Assembly (NCBI GenBank): GCA_035697545.1
Contig: DASSCT010000116.1
Location: forward strand, 1-16,619
Length of the DNA: 16,619 nucleotides
Source: JACDAN01 sp035697545
GTDB taxonomy: Bacteria; Actinomycetota; Thermoleophilia; Gaiellales; Gaiellaceae
Reading direction: 5' to 3'
Below are positions 1-4,911 of this stretch, piece by piece. The position numbers and the translations under genes were made by a program. Below the pieces are notes generated by a model. That model was not told the origin of the DNA. It did not search any database and saw nothing but the letters and a program-made list of their open reading frames with translations. Position 1 is the stretch's first letter; every line of letters starts with the position of its first letter.

Positions 1-2
1 TT

Positions 3-128
3 TGGCTGCTGCTTCTTATCTTCGTCCCGTTCATCGGCGTCTTCGCCTACGTGATCGTGAACAGCGACGGGATTGCCCAGCGCAAGGCCGAGCGGGCGCT
101 GCCGGATTACGTCACGCCGATTGAGTGA
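3..128 (+). CDS. C-terminal end of a small PLDc_N/SHOCT-type membrane protein (5' truncated by window edge)
   Basis: Frame 3 is open from the window edge to the TGA at 126-128 and gives 41 residues. It begins inside a hydrophobic segment (WLLLLIFVPFIGVFAYVIV) and continues into a short charged tail that includes GIAQRKAERALPDY. The pattern of a hydrophobic helix containing P-F-I-G, a Y-x-I-V stretch and then a basic Ala/Arg tail is typical of the second helix in PLDc_N (phospholipase D nuclease N-terminal) or SHOCT-associated small membrane proteins. It resembles the two minus-strand proteins at 2402-2821, which have FPVVGTIVYFIV and FPFVGLLIYTML at the same place. The start lies outside the window. 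The stop overlaps the likely start of the HNH remnant. The family's function is unknown. The reading frame is clear, while the family assignment rests only on the short tail. Confidence 0.6.
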   Translation, partial: WLLLLIFVPFIGVFAYVIVNSDGIAQRKAERALPDYVTPIE

Positions 129-484
129 TCGCAGATACTCGGCGGCGCGCTGGCAACGGCTCCGCAAAGCCGGGCTCGCCCACTACGGCCACGTCTGTCA
201 GATCGAAGGGCGCGCGCTGCACCGGCTACGCAACAACCGTCCACCACCTGATCCCGAGCTCGCAGGCGCCGCACCTGTTCTGGGAGCCCTCGAACCTCGT
301 CGCTGCCTGCCGGCGCTGCAACCACGGTGACGGCAGCCGCATCGCGGCCGAGAGCACGCGGCAGACGATCGAGCGCTTCCGCGCCCTCGTCGAAGAGCAG
401 GAGCAGCAGATCGCGCAGATGGCCGAGAGGCTTGCTCGCCGCGAAGACCAAGCCGTGAAGCGCCGCGTGCCGGCGATCTACTAG
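121..484 (+). pseudogene. HNH endonuclease, frameshifted (phage-type)
   Basis: The product is a small zinc-binding HNH nuclease of the kind common in actinobacterial prophages, but it is split over two frames. Frame 1 starts at TTG 121 and reads MSDRRYSAARWQRLRKAGLA followed by HYGHVCQIEG, ending around 210. Frame 2 then continues with ARCTGYATTVHHLIPSS, a second segment NLVAACRRCNHGDG, a coiled stretch EEQEQQIAQMAERLARRED, and the end RRVPAIY with TAG at 482-484. Skipping one base near 208-211 (GGG|C) joins the two parts into one continuous domain of about 120 residues with the Cys pairs (C-x-I-E-G..C and C-R-R-C) and the HH pair of the active site. An extra base is therefore present, by mutation or sequencing error. 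A GTG at 125 opens the downstream frame alone but would lose the first Cys. Family recognition is good; whether the gene is truly dead depends on read support. Confidence 0.75.
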
Positions 485-803
485 AGACCTGATGTGAAAT
501 TCTCGCGCGTTCGGCCAGACACGTTCCTCGCTGCGGGTGAGGATGGTTCGGCTTACGGTCAGGCATAGCCGAGCGAGGACGCGGCAGGGCGACGCAAGGA
601 GAGGAGCGGAAACTGGTCGAGGAAGCGCGCCTTGAAGAGTTAGGACGCGCCGACGGTCGTGTCTAGGCACGCGGGTCGGCAAGCACGGGGCCGGGGCGGA
701 GCAAGCCTCGGCACTTCTCTTTCCGGGCATCGTCGCGTTCTAGCCCCTCCGTATCCGTCCGCAGCCACCTCACACGGAACTCCGATGTCGGCTGGCGCTC
801 CGC
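485..803. other. Gene-free stretch after the HNH remnant
   Basis: I see no convincing gene here on either strand. A 24-codon frame from GTG 492 to TAG 566 follows the HNH stop closely, but it is too short to judge and resembles nothing I know. The next plus-strand frames are broken by stops, for example TAG at 654-656 and 741-743. The minus strand is open over much of this interval, but its translation is Arg/Ala/Pro-rich and typical of GC-rich antisense frames. No RNA gene or clear promoter was recognised. It is best read as decayed accessory DNA. Confidence 0.5.
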
Positions 804-1799
804 TTGGCTATTGATCGGGGGGTGCTCGAGCTGGACACGGTGGCTTTACGCTGGCAGCTGGCCCTTGACGCGAACGAGCGGGCACTAGACGCCGCAGCCC
901 CCGTCCTCGCCACCGCCGAACTCGCCCATCTCCGGGGCGATCTCGTTGAGGAGCGCCGGCAGGCGAAGGAGGGCCTCGGGCGACTCGCCGAGGCGACGGG
1001 GTTCCGCCCTGCGCCCTGGCTGTCGCTCGTCACGATCTCGTCGCAGATGCTCGGCCTGCCCGGAGCGTTGACGGCCTCCCTGTTCGACCTCGACGGCGTC
1101 CTGACGGACAGCGGCGTCGTGCATGCATCGGCCTGGGCGGCGGCCGTCGACGGCCTCCTCCAGCGGGTAGCCGAGCGAGACGGCCGGCACTTCATCCCCT
1201 TCGACCGCGGGGAGGACTACCTCAACTACATCGACGGCCGCCCGCGTCTCGAGGGAGTCCACGCCTTCCTGGACAGTCGAGGAATCCGCTTGCCGGAAGG
1301 CAAACCTGGTGACCGCGCAGACGCTGAGACGGCTCACGGCCTCGCCCGACGGAAGGGCGAAGCGCTCGAGCGCAGCCTGCATCACCGTGGCATCGCAGCC
1401 GTGCCAGGCGCCCGGCGGTATCTCGAGGCGACGGGCCACGCCGGTCTGAAGCGGGGGATCGTCTCGGCGAGCGCGACCGCCCTGCCGATGCTCGAGCTGG
1501 CCGGCCTGGCCACGCTGGTCGAGGACTGCGTGGATGCCGAGGTGATCCGAGCCGAGCAGCTGCTGCCACGCCCGGCGCCGGACGTCCTGCTCGCGGCGTG
1601 CCGGCGGCTCGGCGCCGACCCCTCACAAGCGGTCACATTTACGCCGACTTCGGCCGGGGTCGAGGCGGGCCTCGCCGCGGGGCTGATCGTCGTCGGCGTC
1701 GGCGAGGGCGAGCGAGCCGAGCGCCTCCGTGGTTCCGGCGCCGAGCAGATCGTCCCGTCGCTCGCTGCGCTGCTCGACCGGCGCCTCGGCTCGGATTGA
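804..1799 (+). CDS. HAD-superfamily beta-phosphoglucomutase-like protein with altered motifs
   Basis: A 331-residue product. Residues 1 to about 88 form an Ala/Glu-rich helical extension (ELDTVALRWQLALDANERAL). The HAD domain starts at residue 92. Motif I is FDLDGVLTDS (94-103), with Asp95 as the expected nucleophile and Asp97 as the acid/base. Motif II is SAS near 221. Motif III is RPAPD (256-260), with Arg where the family usually has Lys. At motif IV the family has F-E-D-S-x-A-G, but here it reads FTPTSAG (279-285), so both acidic magnesium ligands are missing. The cap is long (about residues 108-200, containing FIPFDRGEDYLNYIDGRPR). The start is uncertain: TTG 804 or GTG 822 are in frame and neither has a good ribosome site. 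The gene stands alone between decayed elements. It is either a diverged HAD phosphatase/phosphomutase with weak or lost activity, or a member of a subfamily with a different metal site. No substrate can be assigned. Confidence 0.8.
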   Translation: MAIDRGVLELDTVALRWQLALDANERALDAAAPVLATAELAHLRGDLVEERRQAKEGLGRLAEATGFRPAPWLSLVTISSQMLGLPGALTASLFDLDGVLTDSGVVHASAWAAAVDGLLQRVAERDGRHFIPFDRGEDYLNYIDGRPRLEGVHAFLDSRGIRLPEGKPGDRADAETAHGLARRKGEALERSLHHRGIAAVPGARRYLEATGHAGLKRGIVSASATALPMLELAGLATLVEDCVDAEVIRAEQLLPRPAPDVLLAACRRLGADPSQAVTFTPTSAGVEAGLAAGLIVVGVGEGERAERLRGSGAEQIVPSLAALLDRRLGSD

Positions 1800-1948
1800 C
1801 CGAAGACTGCGATTTCCTCTCTCCGTCAATGCCTGCTTTTCGTCGGAACGACCTAGCGGAGCTCCGGTAGCAGGGCGCACTTCGGCCCTATCTGAAGTCT
1901 TTCCCCAGGTCGGTGGCCGTGCTGTAAACGTGGAAGTACCAGGCGCAA

Positions 1949-1966
1949 CCTCGGCCGTGACCGAGG
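1949..1966 (-). terminator. Small hairpin just downstream of the minus-strand CxxC ORF
   Basis: CCTCGG (1949-1954) and CCGAGG (1961-1966) form a perfect 6-bp stem around a 6-base loop. Reading the minus strand, the hairpin lies 8 bases after the TAG that ends the small zinc-finger ORF (stop 1975-1977), a position that suits a terminator. There is no T-run behind it, so this is only a possibility. Confidence 0.25.
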
Positions 1967-1974
1967 AGCCTTAC

Positions 1975-2247
1975 CTAGCCGGAAGCGTTCTCCGGGAGAC
2001 CCTTCTTTCGTCTATGTCGAGCGAGGCATGGAACGCAGACCACCCATGCGCCGCGCTTGTTGATGCCGTTCTTCGCCCAGCGAGCCGCGGTCGTTCCGCA
2101 GCCGAAGCACTCAATCGAGTGCTTGTCGACGAACGCCTGGATCGCTAGCTGGCGCAGCGAGTCGGCTTGCCGCTGCCTCGCCTTCGCCTTGTTGGAGGTC
2201 TCGCGCAGCCTTGCGGTCCGCTGCCGATCGCGTCGGCGGGGCTTTTG
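1975..2247 (-). pseudogene. Small CxxC...CxxC zinc-finger-like ORF without a start codon (phage-type remnant)
   Basis: On the minus strand, 90 codons are open between the TAG at 2250-2248 and the TAG at 1977-1975. The translation looks like a real small protein rather than a shadow. It has a basic helical N-terminal half (SNKAKARQRQADSLRQLAI), then VDKHSIECFGCGTTAARW and NKRGAWVVCVPC. The Cys pairs are at 47/50 and 71/74 (2107-2026), spaced like a zinc ribbon, and a basic tail follows. No ATG, GTG or TTG occurs before the first Cys pair, so the 5' end is missing, frameshifted, or starts at CTG (codon 14 or 31). I recognise the general style of small CxxC proteins from actinobacterial phages and plasmids but cannot name a family. 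A hairpin follows the stop. Function is unknown; DNA or RNA binding is a guess from the Cys pattern and the basic residues. Confidence 0.4.
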
Positions 2248-2298
2248 CTAGTCGAGCCTCCGCGCCATCTATGACGCCCGCCCTGGCGGGAACGTTCC

Positions 2299-2323
2299 GC
2301 AGGTTCGATTCTTGCCAGGCGCA
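2299..2323 (+). other. tRNA 3'-end-like fragment (T-arm plus acceptor strand), possible old attachment site
   Basis: GCAGG-TTCGATT-CTTGC (2299-2315) is a 5-bp stem with the 7-base T-loop of a tRNA; one pair is G-T. It is followed directly by seven bases CAGGCGC and an A at the discriminator position. No matching 5' half (acceptor GCGCCTG, D-arm, anticodon arm) lies in the preceding 75 bases, so this is not a whole tRNA gene. Integrated phages and islands often leave a copy of a tRNA 3' end at one junction, which would fit the HNH and zinc-finger remnants nearby. A chance match to TTCGATT cannot be excluded. Confidence 0.35.
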
Positions 2324-2349
2324 CTCGTCGCTATCGAAGAGCCGCAGCG

Positions 2350-2376
2350 GCCGACGCCGGCGAAGCCGGCATCGGC
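2350..2376 (-). terminator. Strong GC-rich hairpin, likely terminator of the minus-strand PLDc_N pair
   Basis: GCCGACGCCGGC (2350-2361) and GCCGGCATCGGC (2365-2376) form a 12-bp stem with one mismatch around a GAA/TTC triloop. It lies 25 bases beyond the TAA (2404-2402) of the minus-strand gene 2402-2605, where a terminator for that two-gene unit is expected. No long T-run follows, as is common in GC-rich actinobacteria. Confidence 0.5.
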
Positions 2377-2401
2377 GGCGTGCAAATAGGCGGAAGGACC
2401 T

Positions 2402-2605
2402 TTAGACGGGCTCCCGCCGGGGTCTCAGGACGTCGTTGACAATGAAGTAGACGATCGTTCCAACGACCGGGAAGATCAGTATCGCGATGAGCCAGGCAAC
2501 CGACGTACCGACCGATCTGGAGTTCCAGCGCCGGAAGATGTCGAGGAGCGTCACCGCCCACACGGCGATGACGAACATCACCAGAATCCACCAGAGAACG
2601 GTCAT
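2402..2605 (-). CDS. Small PLDc_N-domain membrane protein
   Basis: A 67-residue product with two predicted membrane helices: about residues 4-24 (LWWILVMFVIAVWAVTLLDI) and 36-57 (VAWLIAILIFPVVGTIVYFI). A cytoplasmic-type loop FRRWNSRSVG lies between them and a short basic tail RPRREPV follows. The layout of helix, D-x-F-R-R, W, helix with F-P-x-V-G-x-x-x-Y matches the PLDc_N family of small bacterial membrane proteins, whose function is unknown despite the name. ATG 2605 is preceded by GAGAGAC, a weak ribosome site. The gene lies 9 bases after the paralogous gene 2615-2821 and is surely in the same transcript. A strong hairpin follows it. The frame and family are clear; the role is not. Confidence 0.85.
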   Translation of the reverse strand: MTVLWWILVMFVIAVWAVTLLDIFRRWNSRSVGTSVAWLIAILIFPVVGTIVYFIVNDVLRPRREPV

Positions 2606-2614
2606 GTCTCTCGC

Positions 2615-2821
2615 TCAGGCTCGGCGGCGCTGGGCGATCTGAGAGTTTGACGGTCGAAGCATCGTGTAGATCAGCAGCCCCACGAACGGGAAGACGAGCA
2701 TTCCGATCGCCCAGGCGGCCTTACCCCCGCCGGAGAGGTCCGCTCGCCGGAACACGTCGATGACTGCGCGCACCCACAGGAAGAGGAAAAGCACGATTAC
2801 GACGCCGAGAAGAATCCGCAT
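2615..2821 (-). CDS. Small PLDc_N-domain membrane protein (paralog, promoter-proximal)
   Basis: A 68-residue product with the same two-helix plan as its downstream neighbour: helix 1 at about 2-21 (RILLGVVIVLFLFLWVRAVI), loop DVFRRADLSGGGKAAW, helix 2 with VFPFVGLLIYTML, and a polar tail SQIAQRRRA. The motifs D-V-F-R-R and F-P-F-V-G are those of the PLDc_N family. No Shine-Dalgarno-like sequence precedes ATG 2821. A TAGAGT element sits 7 bases upstream, so the message may be leaderless. It is divergent from the epimerase gene, whose ATG is only 39 bases away, so both share one small promoter region. The tandem copies probably arose by duplication and might form a heteromeric membrane complex (inference). 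Confidence 0.85.
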   Translation of the reverse strand: MRILLGVVIVLFLFLWVRAVIDVFRRADLSGGGKAAWAIGMLVFPFVGLLIYTMLRPSNSQIAQRRRA

Positions 2822-2828
2822 ACCGTGG

Positions 2829-2834
2829 ACTCTA
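2829..2834 (-). promoter_or_regulatory. Candidate -10 element for the minus-strand PLDc_N pair
   Basis: Read on the minus strand the bases are TAGAGT, which fits TANNNT, with 7 bases to ATG 2821. The start would then be at or next to the first transcribed base. No ribosome site is visible, which agrees with a leaderless message. No -35 box is obvious. Confidence 0.35.
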
Positions 2835-2853
2835 CGCTGCCGCCTCTACGCTG
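2831..2853 (+). repeat. 9-bp direct repeat in the divergent promoter
   Basis: TCTACGCTG occurs at 2831-2839 and again at 2845-2853, a 14-base period, inside the 39-base divergent intergenic region. It could be a tandem operator for a regulator, or simply a local duplication of the -10 region. Confidence 0.4.
2847..2852 (+). promoter_or_regulatory. Candidate -10 element for the epimerase gene
   Basis: TACGCT fits TANNNT and ends 8 bases before ATG 2861. No Shine-Dalgarno sequence precedes that ATG, so a leaderless message is plausible. The element lies in the second copy of a 9-bp direct repeat. Confidence 0.3.
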
Positions 2854-2860
2854 TCACTGA

Positions 2861-3880
2861 ATGGGGCTCTCGGCCCAGATCGCGAAGCTCAACCTCGCTG
2901 AGCCGTTCGTCATCTCGCGCGACACGACTGAGGTCGCCGAGGTCCTCTGGGTCGAGCTCGAGCACGAAGGGACGCGTGGCTACGGCGAGGCGGCGCCGAA
3001 CGGGCGCTACGACGAGTCAGCCGAGTCCGCCTTGGCCTACGTGGAAGGCGTCGCGAGTGAGGTCGGCGACGACCCGTTCGCGATCGACGAGATCATGGCG
3101 CGGCTGCCGAAGCGCGAATATGCGGCGCGCGCGGCGATCGACGCGGCGCTTCACGATCTCTGCGGCAAGCTCCTCGGCGTTCCCGTCTGGAGCATGCTCG
3201 GCCTCGAGCGCGCCGGCCCGCCGACGTCGTGGACAATCGGGCTCGGCGAGCCCGACGAGATGGCGCGCAAGGCCGAAAGGGCCACGGACTTCGACGGCCT
3301 GAAGCTGAAGCTCGGCGGCCGCGACGGGCAAGACGTCGAGCGGGTGCGGGCGGTCCGCACGCTGTGGCAGGGCCCGATCCGGGTCGACGTGAACGAGGGC
3401 TGGAGCGGACCGGACGAGGCGCTGGACGCGCTCCCGCAGCTCGCCGAGCTCGGCGTCGAGTACTGCGAGCAGCCGTTGCCGGCCGGAGATCCTGCCGGAG
3501 CCCGACTGAAAGAAGCTTCCGCGATTCCGATCTACGTGGACGAGGACTGCCACACGCTCGATGACATTCCCGACTGCGCGCGCCGAAGTCACGGGATCAA
3601 CATCAAGCTGGCGAAGTCCGGCGGGATCCGCGAGGCGCTGCGGATGGTTCCCGCGGCTAGGGAGCTGGGGCTCGGCGTGATGCTCGGCTGCATGGTCGAG
3701 TCGGGCCTCGGAATCGCGGCGGGAGCATCGGTCGCGAGCCTCTGCGACCACGTCGATCTCGACGGCAACCTCCTCCTCCGCGAAGATCCGTGGCCTGGTG
3801 TCGAGCTCGTCGACGGCGTCCAACTTCCCTCCGAATCACCCGGCCTTGGCGTCCGACAAGCGGTACCTAGTTCTCGCTGA
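2861..3880 (+). CDS. Dipeptide epimerase-type enolase-superfamily enzyme (DgcA/AEE-like)
   Basis: A 339-residue member of the mandelate racemase/muconate lactonizing branch of the enolase superfamily, which removes a proton next to a carboxylate using magnesium. It has the full set of catalytic residues: the K-x-K pair in LKLKLGG (Lys148, Lys150), metal ligands in DVNEGW (Asp176), EQPLP (Glu203) and VDEDC (Asp227), and the opposite lysine in NIKLAKSGG (247-255). It also has the D-x-D in HVDLDG (Asp299, Asp301). In Ala-Glu epimerases this D-x-D holds the amino group of the dipeptide, which favours a dipeptide substrate. The length is normal. The next gene is a DUF1611/DgcN homolog, the partner seen in dgcA-dgcN pairs for D-glutamate use, where DgcA racemizes N-acetylglutamate. 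The two readings, murein dipeptide epimerase or N-acetylglutamate racemase, cannot be settled from sequence. ATG 2861 has no clear ribosome site. Confidence 0.9.
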   Translation: MGLSAQIAKLNLAEPFVISRDTTEVAEVLWVELEHEGTRGYGEAAPNGRYDESAESALAYVEGVASEVGDDPFAIDEIMARLPKREYAARAAIDAALHDLCGKLLGVPVWSMLGLERAGPPTSWTIGLGEPDEMARKAERATDFDGLKLKLGGRDGQDVERVRAVRTLWQGPIRVDVNEGWSGPDEALDALPQLAELGVEYCEQPLPAGDPAGARLKEASAIPIYVDEDCHTLDDIPDCARRSHGINIKLAKSGGIREALRMVPAARELGLGVMLGCMVESGLGIAAGASVASLCDHVDLDGNLLLREDPWPGVELVDGVQLPSESPGLGVRQAVPSSR

Positions 3881-4877
3881 GGGCAAATCGGGCGACGAGC
3901 ACTACGGGAAGACGATGCGCGGCATCGTCCACTACAGCCCGCATCCCGTCGTTGCGATTCTCTATTCGACGAGGGCGGGGGAGAGCTATCGCTAGATCCA
4001 GATAGTCGGAACCGTGGAGGAAGCGCTTCCCCTCGGCCCGACGACGGCGGTCGTCGGTGTGGCCACGCAGGGCGGGCGCTTTCCACCCGCCTGGCGGGAG
4101 CTCCTGAAGGGCACCATCCGCGCCGGGCTCGACCTTGAGAGCGGCCTGCACGAGTTCATCACCGAGGATGAGGAGCTCTCGGAGCTCGCCGAGCGGCACG
4201 GCGTCGAGCTGCGAGACCTCCGCAAGCCGCCGCGCGACCTCAACGTCCCGACGGGTGAGAACCTCCGGGTCCCGGCGAAGATCGTCCTCACCGTCGGCTC
4301 GGATTGCGCGATCGGAAAGAAGACCGTTGCCGTTGAGCTCGACCTGGCGGCGAGGCGGCGTGGCCTGAAGTCGGTCTTCGTGCCGACCGGGCAGACCGGG
4401 ATCGCGATCGCGGGCTGGGGGATCGCCGTCGACGCCGTCGTGTCGGACTTCTTGGCAGGCGCAGCCGAGCGGCTCGTGGTCGAGGGCGCCGCGCGCGGAG
4501 GCGAGCTTCTCTGGGTCGAGGGGCAGGGATCGCTGGTACATCCGGCGTACTCCGGCGTGACGATGGGGCTCATGCACGGAGCGACACCGCATGCCTTCGT
4601 GCTCGTGCACAAGGCGCGGGCGACCCACACGGAGGGCTACCCGGAGCACCCGCTCCCACCGCTCACCGAGCTGATCGAGCTGCACGAGCGGGCGTCGCTC
4701 CCGCTCCGCCGAGCCAAGGTCGCGGCCGTCGCCCTGCACACCGGCGGGCTCGGCGAGGACGAAGCGCAGGCCGAGATCGCGCTGGCCGCGCAGGAGACCG
4801 GCCTCCCCGTGGACGATCCGGTCAGGTTCGGAACAGACATGCTGCTGGACGAGATCTTGGAGCGCGTGCAATGCTGA
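3846..4877 (+). pseudogene. DUF1611/DgcN-like P-loop protein interrupted by one in-frame TAG
   Basis: One reading frame carries a complete DUF1611 protein except for TAG at 3993-3995 (codon 50). Before the stop, from TTG 3846, are the N-terminal family motifs YLVLAEG, YGKTMRGIVHYS and STRAGESYR. After it come IQIVGTVEEAL, VGVATQGGRFPPAWR, SGLHEF, the Walker A loop GSDCAIGKKT (residues 151-160), PTGQTGIAIAGWG, VEGQGSLVHPAYSGV and the end DPVRFGTDMLLDEIL. No other lesion is visible, so the stop is recent, is a sequence error, or is read through. GTG 4014 could restart a 287-residue protein that lacks the first domain but keeps the P-loop. In proteobacteria DgcN is a D-glutamate N-acetyltransferase paired with DgcA, and the gene here overlaps the DgcA-like gene by 35 bases. 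Family recognition is strong; whether it works is open. Confidence 0.85.
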
Positions 4878-4911
4878 ATTGCCTCGCCCGTAAGCTCGAG
4901 GGGGTCCTGAA

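Larger units (their letters stand above)
1800..2401. other. Non-coding accessory stretch with remnants
   Basis: About 600 bases with no intact gene. They hold a small hairpin (1949-1966), a minus-strand small ORF that lacks a start codon (1975-2247), a tRNA 3'-end-like piece (2299-2323) and a strong hairpin (2350-2376); each is listed separately. The remaining sequence shows only short Arg/Ser-rich frames in all six phases. Together with the frameshifted HNH gene on the other side of the HAD gene, it reads as the decayed end of an inserted element (inference). Confidence 0.5.

Noticed and set aside
107..730. 207-codon minus-strand frame over the HNH remnant and gap
   Set aside because: It is tempting because part lies in the gene-free gap, but the translation is Arg/Ala/Leu-rich with no recognisable domain, and most of its length mirrors the HNH gene.
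2251..2323. A complete tRNA gene ending at 2323
   Set aside because: Only the T-arm and acceptor 3' strand fit. No D-arm, anticodon arm or matching 5' acceptor strand exists in the preceding 75 bases.
1939..2323. CCAGGCGCA at 1939-1947 and 2315-2323 as a pair of attachment-site repeats
   Set aside because: Nine bases in GC-rich DNA are too short to mean much, and similar words occur elsewhere, for example inside the HAD gene near 1404.
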